This document shows, piece after piece, positions 44,819 through 52,968 of a stretch of DNA of 64,000 bases; positions within the stretch are counted from its first letter, which is position 1; every line of letters begins with the position of its first letter. A model generated the notes under the pieces. That model searched no databases and was not told the DNA's origin. It saw nothing but the letters and a program-made list of their open reading frames with translations. The DNA comes from Alphaproteobacteria bacterium (GTDB taxonomy: Bacteria > Planctomycetota > Phycisphaerae > UBA1845). The position numbers and the translations under genes were made by a program. The DNA is taken from NCBI GenBank assembly GCA_028285105.1, contig JANQQE010000011.1:310001-374000 (forward strand), given 5' to 3'.

Positions 44819-47691
44819 CCACATCTTCGCGCCATGAACAGGTCATGGATCTCTTCGACGCGGTTTGCGATCTTGCACCGGAAGCGCGCGAAGCCGCACT
44901 CGACGAAGCCTGTGCAGACGACGCTGATCTCCGTCGCGAAGTTGAGTCGCTGATTGCCCACGACCTTAGCGCGAACAAGGCCATTGAGGCGGCAGAGATT
45001 GGCGGTGGCGCGCGAATGCTGGCCGGCGCTGTTGCGGGGCAATCCGGTGAGGATGTTCCGAAAAGGATCGGTCAATACTCGATACTGCGGGTTATTGGTC
45101 AGGGTGGGATGGGCGTCGTTTACGAGGCTCAGCAGGAATCTCCGCGCCGGCGCGTTGCTTTGAAGGTCATCCGCGCTGGACTCGCATCGGAGCACATGAA
45201 GCGCCGGTTTCGGCTCGAAGCGGAAGTGCTTGGCCGGTTGCAACATCCGGGAATCGCGCACGTATACGATGCTGGGATCGCCGAAACGCCTGGCGGTCCC
45301 AAACCGTACTTTGCGATGGAGCTTGTGGATGGCATCTCCTTGGAGAAGTTCGTTCAAAATCGCAAACTGAATCAACGGCAGATTCTGATCTTGATGGCGC
45401 GGTTGTGCGACGCGGTCAACCATGCCCACCAAAAGGGCGTTATCCACCGAGATTTGAAGTCGGAAAATGTTCTTGTCGTCGAGCAACGAAGCACCTTCGA
45501 ATCGACAGACAGCGGTACGCGCCTTGATGAGGGAAGCGGTCAACCGAAAGTTCTCGACTTTGGGATCGCCCGACTCACTGATGCAGATGTTCACGGCGCC
45601 ACCCTGCAGACTCAGGCGGGCCAAATTGTTGGCACCCTTGCGTTCATGAGTCCCGAGCAACTCTCGGGCGACCCTTCCCAGATCGATACCCGGTGCGATG
45701 TGTATGCCCTGGGGGTTATTCTCTACCGTTTGCTCTCCGGGCAGATGCCGCACGACATCTCGGGTAAGCCGATCGCGGAAGCGGCCCGAATCATCCGTGA
45801 ATTCGAACCCGCTCGACTCGCAGCAATCGAGCGCTCGCTGGCTGGCGACATTGATACCATTGTGACCAAGGCGATGGAAAAGGAACCCGAGCGACGGTAT
45901 GACTCGGCAGCAGCGCTGGCTGAAGACCTCCGGCGCTATCTGGCGAACGAGCCGATCCTTGCTCATCCGCCCAGCACATTCTACCAAGTCCGCAAGTTCG
46001 CCCGCCGAAACGTTGGACTGGTAACGGGTTTGGCGGCGACGTTCGTAGCGCTGGTCATCGGGCTGTCCGGAACGGCGTACTACCTCACCGAAGCAGTCGA
46101 GCAGCGAAACGCGGCTGAAGCAACCAATACCGAGTTGAACTCTGTCATCACCTTCCAATCCAACCTGCTTGAGAAACTGAGTGCTCGACGAGTTGGCGAA
46201 AAGCTGCTTGTCAATCTGCGAAGTGAATTCGAACAAGGGTTCGCCGAATTGGACCCCAACGAGCAAGTTAGAAGTGAGGCCATCAATAACTTCGATGAAA
46301 TGCTAGGCCATGTGAACGAAGTCAACCTGGCCCGCGAGCTGCTTGGCGACTTGATCGCTGAAAGGGCTTTGGAACAGATCGAAAACAAGTACACAAAAAA
46401 CCCAATCACCGAAGCACGTCTGCGTGCAGCGGTCGCCGGGATCTATCGTGGAATCGGCATGTATCCTGAGGCACTCGAGCAGATACAACAGGCCACGGCA
46501 CTTACTGATCACTTGGCAAATTCCAACAGCGGTGTGAGGCGCAGCGTGCTGACGGATTTGGCCCAACTGCAGGCCCGAGCCGGCGACTATGTGGCAGCAG
46601 AAACCACGTTCCGTGAAGTCCTTTCTGCCGCGCAAGAGTACTCACGCGACGGGTCCTATCGTTTTTTCTCAACCCTTAACGGGCTGGGACGGTGCTTACA
46701 CAAGCAGGGGCGACTTGAAGAGGCTGTGGTCTATCACGAGCGGGCCTTGAATCATGCGACAGAGCATGGTGGTCCCGAAGTGAGCGCCGTGATGACCGCG
46801 AGGAGCAATCTCGCATTGTTGCAAGCCGAGCGTGGTGATTATGATGCGGCACTACAACAACTCCTGAAGGTTCTCGAATTCAGGCGGGAAACACGAGGCG
46901 AGTCAAATGCGGACACGCTGATCGCATTGAACAATGTCATGACGATGCTGTTCAAGATTGGTCGGTTCGTCGAGGCGGAGGAATATGCAAGACAAACCGT
47001 GGATGCGGCGGCAGCAACACGTGGCGACGATCACCCACGCACGCTGTCATTCAAGAACAATTTAGGGCGGATCGTTCTCCATCTCGGGCGTGCTGGCGAG
47101 GCGGAGCAACTCTTTCGGCAGGCATACGAGTCGGTCAAGGTGAACTTGTCACCGGCGAACGAACTCAGGCAAAAATGTACCAGCAATCTGATTGATGCAC
47201 TGTTGGCCCTGCGTCAACCCGAAGAGGCGGAAGCGATTGGCCGCGAGTTGATCGAAGTCCGGCGCAAACTCGAACCGCCGGCGCCCGGGCTTGTTGCCCA
47301 AACTTTGGAGCAGTTGGGTCACGCATATTATATACAGTCGAATTACGCGGGCGCCCGCGATGCGTGGAAGGAATGCGTTGATCTGCGCTCAGGCATCGAC
47401 CCGAACCACTGGCTAACCAATCGCGCCCGCAGCGAATTGGGAGCGGCCCTTACCGCACAGGAGCGTTTCGAAGAAGCGGAGTCGCTCCTCCTTATGAGCT
47501 ACAACGCCCTCGAAAGGCAAGCAGACGAGGTTCCCATCGTCGCGGGAGCAGGATGTCTCGACGATGCCCGAGCACGCATCGTTGCCTTGTACAAAGCGTG
47601 GGGCAAGTCCGATGAGGCCAATAACTGGGCTGTAAGACACATCCAGCTCGCACCTGCATCGCCCGCGAGTTCCACCAGCAGCAGCAACTAA
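44815..47691 (+). CDS. Transmembrane Ser/Thr protein kinase with TPR sensor domain
   Basis: 958 aa. The N-terminal helical region (VMDLFDAVCDLAPEAREAAL) parallels that of the first kinase. Kinase domain about 85-380: intact glycine loop GQGGMG (from residue 95), VALKVIRAG, HRDLKSEN (H211, D213), DFGIARL (D248), LAFMSPEQLSGD. The KSEN form of the catalytic loop differs slightly from the common KPAN. A single membrane helix (about 400-424, LVTGLAATFVALVIGLSGTA) is followed by about 500 residues of tetratricopeptide repeats (YPEALEQIQQATALTDHL, YDAALQQLLKVLEFRRETRG, EEAEAIGRELIEVRRK). Only the outer half differs in kind from the WD40 kinase at 27409, so the module seems to have been duplicated and given a new sensor. 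Confidence 0.94.
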   Translation: MTTSSRHEQVMDLFDAVCDLAPEAREAALDEACADDADLRREVESLIAHDLSANKAIEAAEIGGGARMLAGAVAGQSGEDVPKRIGQYSILRVIGQGGMGVVYEAQQESPRRRVALKVIRAGLASEHMKRRFRLEAEVLGRLQHPGIAHVYDAGIAETPGGPKPYFAMELVDGISLEKFVQNRKLNQRQILILMARLCDAVNHAHQKGVIHRDLKSENVLVVEQRSTFESTDSGTRLDEGSGQPKVLDFGIARLTDADVHGATLQTQAGQIVGTLAFMSPEQLSGDPSQIDTRCDVYALGVILYRLLSGQMPHDISGKPIAEAARIIREFEPARLAAIERSLAGDIDTIVTKAMEKEPERRYDSAAALAEDLRRYLANEPILAHPPSTFYQVRKFARRNVGLVTGLAATFVALVIGLSGTAYYLTEAVEQRNAAEATNTELNSVITFQSNLLEKLSARRVGEKLLVNLRSEFEQGFAELDPNEQVRSEAINNFDEMLGHVNEVNLARELLGDLIAERALEQIENKYTKNPITEARLRAAVAGIYRGIGMYPEALEQIQQATALTDHLANSNSGVRRSVLTDLAQLQARAGDYVAAETTFREVLSAAQEYSRDGSYRFFSTLNGLGRCLHKQGRLEEAVVYHERALNHATEHGGPEVSAVMTARSNLALLQAERGDYDAALQQLLKVLEFRRETRGESNADTLIALNNVMTMLFKIGRFVEAEEYARQTVDAAAATRGDDHPRTLSFKNNLGRIVLHLGRAGEAEQLFRQAYESVKVNLSPANELRQKCTSNLIDALLALRQPEEAEAIGRELIEVRRKLEPPAPGLVAQTLEQLGHAYYIQSNYAGARDAWKECVDLRSGIDPNHWLTNRARSELGAALTAQERFEEAESLLLMSYNALERQADEVPIVAGAGCLDDARARIVALYKAWGKSDEANNWAVRHIQLAPASPASSTSSSN

Positions 47692-48137
47692 AGCATCAAT
47701 CCTCATCGATTCCAGAACATTCCGCGAACATCGCCGACAGTTTTGTTCGTTCGCATAACTAAACAAGAAAATCAAAAGCTATTTCGCGCAGTCGAATACT
47801 TCTACGTGGAGTTCACTAATTGCTTACCAAACTAATTTGGTTAAGAAATGAAACTGCACGGAAACCGAGTGTTATAGTTCACAACGATTCTTCATTCTAT
47901 CTTGGGTGAGGGCCCATTGGCGATCCCATTCTGGCCGACATTGTCCACGAACAGATTGACTGCTTTCTGAACTGCTTGAGTGACTACGCCGATCGCTGCA
48001 TTCAAGTCAAACACGAACAGGGCTCGAAAAAGGAGTATCCTCCCGATTTTGACTTCTGTTATGTGGGCTCACCTACTGAACTTCGCGTTTTCGATCAACG
48101 GCTTACAGCATTTAGGTCTGGTGAATGCGAGTCGGGA
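47692..48137. other. Intergenic region between cargo and recombination module
   Basis: About 446 bases, visibly richer in A+T than the cargo genes. No gene is supported. A frame open from a TTG at 47976 joins the HTH gene below but looks non-coding. Confidence 0.45.
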
Positions 48138-48335
48138 ATGTTCGAAATGGGGACGGCATCCAAGGTCGTGCGGAAATCGAGAGGTGCACAGGACCGCAGA
48201 ATAGTAGAGCGACGCGCCTTGGCTCAAAAACTGTACAAGGAAGGCCTGACAAATCAGCAGATCGCAATTCAGCTTGGTGTCAGCGAATCAACAGTCTCGC
48301 GCGATTTAAAGGAACAGCTAGAGACGGCCCGTTGA
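48138..48335 (+). CDS. Small helix-turn-helix DNA-binding protein
   Basis: About 65 aa from an ATG at 48138. The C-terminal 40 residues (ALAQKLYKEGLTNQQIAIQL followed by GVSESTVSRDLKEQL) form a clear helix-turn-helix like that of transposase/resolvase or sigma region 4 HTHs. The N-terminus is basic. The start is uncertain, as no good ribosome site is seen and the frame is open to 47976. Just upstream of the excisionase-like gene, it is probably a regulator of the island's recombination genes. Confidence 0.65.
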   Translation: MFEMGTASKVVRKSRGAQDRRIVERRALAQKLYKEGLTNQQIAIQLGVSESTVSRDLKEQLETAR

Positions 48336-48410
48336 ACCGCGTGTAATGATTGCAATTCATTCAATTCTTGCAATGCAAATCCTGCAAGCACCGTGTCGTA
48401 AACTTCTTGC

Positions 48411-48674
48411 ATGAATACGCAAGACACAGTCAGTCACGACCGCGGTGCCGCGCCAGTTCGCGGCAATGACCCGAATGAATCCAAAAGCGAACCAATTGCC
48501 GTTTCCGCCGCCGAAGCGGCTCGGCTGATTGGCATTGGGACGCGTACACTTTGGACGCTCACGAATCGCCGAAAGATACCGCATGTCCGAATTGGGCGAC
48601 GGGTGGTTTACCCGCTGGCGGACCTTCGTCGATGGATGTCGAATCAGGCGGGGGATACACATTCATGCCCCTAA
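48411..48674 (+). CDS. Excisionase-like / HTH_17 DNA-binding protein
   Basis: 87 aa. The C-terminal half is a winged-helix of the MerR/excisionase type: AVSAAEAARLIGIGTRTLWT, then a short turn, then KIPHVRIGRRVVYPLADLRR. These proteins bind and bend DNA next to att sites and push tyrosine recombinases toward excision. The N-terminal 30 residues are low in complexity. The gene overlaps the next one by 10 bases. Its place in the recombinase module fits a recombination directionality factor. Confidence 0.8.
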   Translation: MNTQDTVSHDRGAAPVRGNDPNESKSEPIAVSAAEAARLIGIGTRTLWTLTNRRKIPHVRIGRRVVYPLADLRRWMSNQAGDTHSCP

Positions 48675-48982
48675 CCGCCAATGAAACAACTTGGGAGCAG
48701 GTCTCGCGAAATCGATGCTGTCCCATCTGCGAAAAGCCGGACTGGTGTACGATTGCATCCGACGGCACCGTTGCGGGCTGCATGCGTATCGAATCGCTGA
48801 AAAGGATGCGAAACGGCGGATGGCTTCATAATTTGGAAGACAGTCAATACCCAACAGTGCGGCGACGTTCGATTCAAATTCAGACTGCTCCAGCTAATAC
48901 ACGCTTCGATCGTCGCTTGTTCTTCCCAGCAAGGAGCGACTCTGGTTTCATCCTCCTCTCGGCATTGCCTCGCCAACCATGA
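48665..48982 (+). CDS. Primase-type zinc-finger protein
   Basis: 105 aa. The N-terminal half carries CCPICEKPDWCTIASDGTVA with C19, C22, C28 and C39 as candidate zinc ligands, then RIESLKRMRNGGWLHNL. This matches the zinc-finger part that opens primase/helicase proteins of phages and integrative elements. The C-terminal part is short and has no catalytic domain. The P-loop ATPase gene begins in the overlap (ATGA at 48979), so the two together look like a primase-helicase split over two genes. The start lies inside the excisionase-like gene. Confidence 0.7.
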   Translation: MPLTANETTWEQVSRNRCCPICEKPDWCTIASDGTVAGCMRIESLKRMRNGGWLHNLEDSQYPTVRRRSIQIQTAPANTRFDRRLFFPARSDSGFILLSALPRQP

Positions 48983-50178
48983 CCAACGGATGGTCGGCAG
49001 GTTCGAGGGAGGCTTGGTTGCGAGGCAGTCTGACTTCGCCCGACCCAGTGGATGTTTTCAAACGGCTTTGTGAAGGATTCGCGCGCTACCTTGAATTCCC
49101 ACGCGAACAAGCGACAGGCATCGGTGCAACGCTGGCACTTTGGTCTCTGTTCACTTATGTCTTCCGTGCGTGGCTATCCGTCCCTTACCTGTCGATCGGT
49201 GGTCCACTAAAAAGTGGGAAATCGACAGTGTTTCGCATTCTTGCACAAGTGGTTTTTCGTCCACTTCCGTCTTCGAATCTGACTGCTCCGTGCCTGTTCC
49301 GCACGTTGCACGAGCATGGCGGGACGATGCTCATGGATGAAGCTGAGCGGCCGTGTGAACGAACTCCGGAAGCAGCAGAACTGCGGTCGGTACTGCTGGC
49401 TGGCTATCAGGCCGACATGCCTGCACGTCGGCTCGAACCATGCGGTAACGGGTATCGTTCCATGGAGTTTGACGTATATGGCCCCAAGGCGTTCGCCGCA
49501 ATCTCGCGTTTACCGGAGACTTTGGCGTCTCGCAGTATTCGCATCCGAATGTTCAGAGCCGGGCCAGAATCTGAGAAGCCCCGCTACCGCATCGAGGACT
49601 ATTCTGAATTCTGGCGATCATTAAGAAACGACCTGCACGTACTCGCACTCGAACACGGAAACGTTTGGGCGGAATTGGCCCGACGATCGAACGTTGCCCC
49701 CAGCGAATTAGCAGCAAGAGACTACGAACTCTGGCAACCGCTACTTGCACTTGCAGGATGGATTGAGGAACACGGCGCACCGGACTTGCTCGAATTCACA
49801 CAGGATTTCGCAATCGCTCATACAGAACAAGAACGCGAAAGCACTCTACCGGACGCTGACGAGATGTTGCTTCGCATTCTGGCGGAGCACGTGATCGCTG
49901 GTACCCAAGGCACTTTGAAAGCGGGAGATGTCTTGAAACTGGCTAAATCGCAAGACTTGGAGACTTTTCGGCGGTGGTCGGCCAAAGGCGTTGCAGAAGT
50001 ATTCAAACGGTACGGGCTGTGTACCCACAAACGGCATGGACGAACAGGCAAGACCTATCAGCGCGTGAATCTCAGGCAGTTACGCCAAATTGAATCGACA
50101 TACGGATTCGATCTTGGATTGCCCAATGAAGATGTACCGCAAGTGCCGCAAGTGGAGTCTGCTAATGCGCAAACGTAA
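48979..50178 (+). CDS. P-loop ATPase/helicase-like protein of the mobile element
   Basis: 399 aa. Walker A is GGPLKSGKST (K81) and Walker B is TMLMDEAER (D120, E121). The layout (upstream helical segment, LYSIGG-like strand, then TPEAAELRSVLLAGYQ and MEFDVYGPKAFAAISRLPET) is like the DUF3631/DUF927-type ATPases found next to primases in plasmids, phages and islands. The C-terminal 100 residues look like a winged helix (KAGDVLKLAKSQDLETFRRW). Probably acts in replication of the excised element. Translationally coupled to the zinc-finger gene. Confidence 0.75.
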   Translation: MTNGWSAGSREAWLRGSLTSPDPVDVFKRLCEGFARYLEFPREQATGIGATLALWSLFTYVFRAWLSVPYLSIGGPLKSGKSTVFRILAQVVFRPLPSSNLTAPCLFRTLHEHGGTMLMDEAERPCERTPEAAELRSVLLAGYQADMPARRLEPCGNGYRSMEFDVYGPKAFAAISRLPETLASRSIRIRMFRAGPESEKPRYRIEDYSEFWRSLRNDLHVLALEHGNVWAELARRSNVAPSELAARDYELWQPLLALAGWIEEHGAPDLLEFTQDFAIAHTEQERESTLPDADEMLLRILAEHVIAGTQGTLKAGDVLKLAKSQDLETFRRWSAKGVAEVFKRYGLCTHKRHGRTGKTYQRVNLRQLRQIESTYGFDLGLPNEDVPQVPQVESANAQT

Positions 50179-50255
50179 GGGATCATCGAAAACATTCCGT
50201 GTATCTAAATTGAGATGCTTGCGGTACGTGCGGTACATGTTTGGGGAGGTGGCCA

Positions 50256-50477
50256 GTGTTTAATGCGGTGACTTTCTTGGAAGACTTGTTTTTGCCCAAG
50301 GCGGACAGGGCGACTTCACCCTCAGACTTGTCCGAATATTGGCGAGAGATGTACGAGGAGCGCGCTGCAATTCGTGAATATTACGGCGGACAGGTACGCG
50401 AACATGCTGAGGCAGAAGCCCTCGCTGAAGTTATAGCGGCGATGAACCGCCAGAACCAAGAAAATTTAGAACAATGA
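50256..50477 (+). CDS. Small acidic helical protein
   Basis: 73 aa from a GTG at 50256, which has GGGGAGG at the right distance. The sequence (EYWREMYEERAAIREYYGGQ, AEAEALAEVIAAMNRQNQEN) is charged and almost wholly helical, perhaps a coiled coil. I do not recognise the family. It lies between the ATPase gene and the XRE-like regulator, so it is probably an accessory protein of the island. Confidence 0.55.
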   Translation: MFNAVTFLEDLFLPKADRATSPSDLSEYWREMYEERAAIREYYGGQVREHAEAEALAEVIAAMNRQNQENLEQ

Positions 50478-50484
50478 TTCGCCC

Positions 50485-50514
50485 AGATATCGATAATGTG
50501 ATATCTCGATATCG
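50485..50514. promoter_or_regulatory. Palindromic operator-like region before the XRE-like gene
   Basis: AGATATC and GATATCT form a perfect 7-bp inverted repeat with eight bases between, followed directly by the palindrome CGATATCG. All three share GATATC. It sits 28 bases before the start of the HTH gene and the recombinase, where an autoregulator would bind. Confidence 0.55.
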
Positions 50515-50541
50515 AAAGAACGATAACTTAGGAACTCAACC

Positions 50542-50745
50542 ATGTCCGATCTTGAAAAGCAACTGCGCGAAGCCGCTCAGAAATCCGGGCTGTCGATGCT
50601 GACAATCAGTAAGAGAACAGGTGTCCCGTATTCCGCGATTCACTCATTCCTTGCGAGCAAACGCGGAATGACACTGGCGACCGCAAGCAAAATCGCGACG
50701 CTTTTGGAAATTGAATTTCGATCCGCAGAGCGAAAGAAGGTTTAA
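50542..50745 (+). CDS. XRE-like HTH regulator
   Basis: 67 aa, essentially one helix-turn-helix domain: LREAAQKSGLSMLTISKRTG, VPYSAIHSFLASKRGMTLAT, ASKIATLLEIEF. It resembles Cro/C1-type repressors. AGGAAC lies before the ATG. The recombinase gene begins two bases after its stop, so it is cotranscribed with the gene whose activity it may limit, and a palindromic region lies just upstream. Confidence 0.85.
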   Translation: MSDLEKQLREAAQKSGLSMLTISKRTGVPYSAIHSFLASKRGMTLATASKIATLLEIEFRSAERKKV

Positions 50746-50747
50746 CG

Positions 50748-52163
50748 ATGGCGACGAAACGACGCTCAAAAGGGACCGGACGCCTGTTTAAGCGAACTGC
50801 GAAGGGTTGCTGGATTGCCCGCTGGTACGATCATACCTTCACTCGGCGCGAGCGATCGACAGGCACGACTGATCGCGCGACGGCTGAGCGCCTTCTGGCG
50901 AAGCACTTGGCCGACTCGGCATTGCGTCGCGATGGCGTAATAGACGCGCGGGCGGATCGATACGCGATCGAGAATCAAAAGCCCATTGGCGAGCACATTG
51001 ATGACTGGATCAAAGACCTAACGGCCAAAGGTGTCACAGCGAAACAAATAGCGACTGTGAAAGTACGGACCAATCGATTGATCGAGGCGTCGAACGTCGA
51101 GAGACTTGCCGATTTGACTGGCTCGCGCATTCAATCGGCGTTGGCCGATCTTCAAATGGGTGAAAACGCCCTATCGAATCAAACTGTTCAGCACCATTCC
51201 CGCGCAATCAGGCAGTTCAGTCGCTGGTTGCAAACCGACGGTCGGCTTCCTGATGATCCGCTCGTCAGCCTCAGAAAGTGCAAGTTTGGTGTCGACGCCG
51301 ATCGACGACGTGAACGGCGACCGCTTGAAGCAGATGAATTGCGTTGGCTTGTCCGTACGACCGAAACCGCAGGAACATGGCGAGGATTGTCGGGGATCGA
51401 TCGAGCGATGCTGTACCGAGTCGCAACCGGGACGGGGTTTCGTGCGTCTGAATTGCGAAGCCTCACACCGCTAAGCTTCAGATTGCAAGATGATCCGCCC
51501 TGTGTGGACCTACATGCTGGCTCATCGAAGCGGCGCAGCGAAGACGTTCAACCAATCCGTCGCGACTTGGCTGAATCACTAAGCCCTTGGATGCGAAACC
51601 GCAAAGCCGACAAACCGCTTTGGCCCGGTCGCTGGAACGAACGCGCTGCAATGATGCTTCGTCGCAATCTAAGGCTCGCGCGGGCCCGCTGGATCAAAGC
51701 ATCGCCCGACCACTCAGAACGTCGCATACGCAGCGAGAGTGATTTCTTGGCCATTGAGAACGCGAAGGGGCATGTCGTGGACTTCCACGCGCTACGCGGA
51801 ACCTTCGTCACGGCACTCATCCGAGGAGGTGCAACAGTCAAGGAAGCTCAGGAACTGGCCCGACACAGCGACCCCAAGCTGACCATGAACATCTACACAA
51901 AACTAGGGGCGCACGATCTGTCGGACGCTCTCGACGCCCTTCCAGACCTGTTCGACGATGAGCCCCAAGCCGAACGACTCCGCGCAACCGGGACATACGA
52001 TGAATCTGCGGAAACTATCTCGGACACCCCCCGCCCCAAGCCCCGCCTTACGGCGCGCGAATCAGTGCGATTGAGAACTACGCAAGGATCGAATCGTTTG
52101 GAAAGTGCGCAAGGTGTCACTCTAAGGAAACCCTTGCTACAAAGGGAAAAACGCTTGATTTGA
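50748..52163 (+). CDS. Tyrosine recombinase / integrase
   Basis: 471 aa. An N-terminal basic arm-binding region (FKRTAKGCWIARWYDHTF), a SAM-like core-binding domain (about 75-185), and the catalytic domain. The active-site set is complete: R232 (TGFRASELRS), K261 (SSKRRSED), H347 and R350 (FHALRGTF), H373 (ARHSDPKLTM) and Y383 (NIYTKLG). About 85 residues follow the nucleophile, a longer tail than usual, of unknown role. It would cut within the 49-bp tRNA-Thr sequence and insert or excise the island. The gene reads into attR and stops 15 bases from the tRNA. The intact catalytic residues suggest it is still active. Confidence 0.95.
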   Translation: MATKRRSKGTGRLFKRTAKGCWIARWYDHTFTRRERSTGTTDRATAERLLAKHLADSALRRDGVIDARADRYAIENQKPIGEHIDDWIKDLTAKGVTAKQIATVKVRTNRLIEASNVERLADLTGSRIQSALADLQMGENALSNQTVQHHSRAIRQFSRWLQTDGRLPDDPLVSLRKCKFGVDADRRRERRPLEADELRWLVRTTETAGTWRGLSGIDRAMLYRVATGTGFRASELRSLTPLSFRLQDDPPCVDLHAGSSKRRSEDVQPIRRDLAESLSPWMRNRKADKPLWPGRWNERAAMMLRRNLRLARARWIKASPDHSERRIRSESDFLAIENAKGHVVDFHALRGTFVTALIRGGATVKEAQELARHSDPKLTMNIYTKLGAHDLSDALDALPDLFDDEPQAERLRATGTYDESAETISDTPRPKPRLTARESVRLRTTQGSNRLESAQGVTLRKPLLQREKRLI

Positions 52164-52176
52164 AGGCTCAAAACTC

Positions 52177-52225
52177 AAAGCCACCGGTCGGACTCGAACC
52201 GACGACCTGCGGTTTACAAAACCGC
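52177..52225 (-). repeat. attR: 49-bp direct repeat inside tRNA-Thr
   Basis: Same sequence and orientation as 19480-19528. Here it forms the 3' part of an intact tRNA gene, so insertion restored the tRNA with an element-borne 3' end. Confidence 0.93.
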
Positions 52226-52251
52226 TGCTCTACCAACTGAGCTACGGCGGC
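52179..52251 (-). tRNA. tRNA-Thr (anticodon UGU)
   Basis: 73 nt. Acceptor GCCGCCG pairs with CGGTGGC (one G-U); D-arm GCTC/GAGC; anticodon stem GCGGT/ACCGC with loop TTTGTAA, giving anticodon TGT; T-arm GTCGG/CCGAC with loop TTCGAGT; discriminator T. CCA is not encoded. It is the integration target of the island. Confidence 0.96.
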
Positions 52252-52452
52252 GATGGAAACAGTCTAGCTGTTGGGATTTCTGATGCAACTTGAGCGATTC
52301 CAGCACCAAACGGGCTGCGCTGGGATCGTTTCGATCATGCGGCAGGCCGCAATTGCGATCGATTCCTTTATATTCATGACTGTCATTCCCTGTTCCGACG
52401 ATAACACGCTGGCGTTCGCTATCGTAACTTTCGAGTGCGTACTGGCGATAGA

Positions 52453-52872
52453 CTAATCCCGGTCTGATTGGGAGCTGCGGCGCGTTCGTGAATCCTGATC
52501 CGAACGATCCCGTTTGCGGGTTGACCGATCCGAGTCACGAGAACGCTCTCTGCGACTTACGTTGTTGCGATCGCGATCCGATCGACGGGAACGATCTAAT
52601 CGGCTGGAACGATCAGACCGGTTGCTGCGTTCTGAACGATCATACCTTTGCGATCTGCGCGAGTCATCTCGACGATCTTCACGAAACGATCGCTTTGAAT
52701 CTCGGTCGCGCGCGTCTCTGCGATTGGTGGTACGTGATCGTTCCTGATAACGATCGTATCGTGGTTGCCTTCGATCATAGCGCACTTCGTCATCGCGATT
52801 GCTGCATGCGGGTCCAAAAAATACGACTCCGATCAATCCGAAAATCATGCCAATATTAGTTCGTCGGGTCAA
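52453..52872 (-). CDS. Exported Arg/Asp/Ser-rich low-complexity protein
   Basis: 139 aa from a TTG at 52872, placed nine bases after AAGGA. The N-terminus MTRRTNIGMIFGLIGVVFFG ends in PACSN, so it may be a lipoprotein although the lipobox is not classical. Everything after residue 35 is made of Arg, Asp and Ser with some Gln, Lys and Tyr (DRDSKRSFREDRRDDSRRSQ and similar), without cysteine or hydrophobic residues. It is surely disordered and strongly charged, with mixed sign. Role unknown; perhaps wall or nucleic acid contact. A 14-bp palindrome (GGTCAACGTTGACC, 52867-52880) covers the start. An ATG at 52848 is an alternative start. Confidence 0.65.
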   Translation of the reverse strand: MTRRTNIGMIFGLIGVVFFGPACSNRDDEVRYDRRQPRYDRYQERSRTTNRRDARDRDSKRSFREDRRDDSRRSQRYDRSERSNRSDRSSRLDRSRRSDRDRNNVSRRERSRDSDRSTRKRDRSDQDSRTRRSSQSDRD

Positions 52873-52968
52873 CGTTGACCGTCCTTTCAATGTCAAGATT
52901 TACTTCGAATGCTGTGTCCGCCAGTTGCGATTCAAGTTGACTGTCCAATCGGAATCAAAGCATTCACG

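Larger units (their letters stand above)
19480..52225. mobile_element. 32.7-kb genomic island integrated in tRNA-Thr(UGU)
   Basis: Bounded by a perfect 49-bp direct repeat: the tRNA 3' part alone at 19480-19528, and the same bases inside the intact tRNA at 52177-52225. A tyrosine recombinase gene reads toward the intact tRNA and stops 15 bp from it. Next to it are an XRE-like regulator, an excisionase-like protein and a primase/ATPase pair, the usual recombination and replication end of integrative elements. No relaxase, type IV secretion, capsid or terminase gene is seen, so it is not visibly self-transferable. Cargo: large modular secreted proteins and two ECF sigma/Ser-Thr kinase operons. 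The pre-insertion locus would have been: RND pump, tRNA-Thr, then the Arg/Asp/Ser-rich protein gene. Confidence 0.88.

Noticed and set aside
44389-46266. 625-codon open frame on the minus strand across the sigma/kinase junction
   Set aside because: It is the antisense shadow of two well-supported genes, with no domain, signal or start site of its own.
47976-48137. N-terminal extension of the small HTH protein from a TTG
   Set aside because: The 54 extra residues show no conserved pattern or ribosome site, so a shorter start was preferred.
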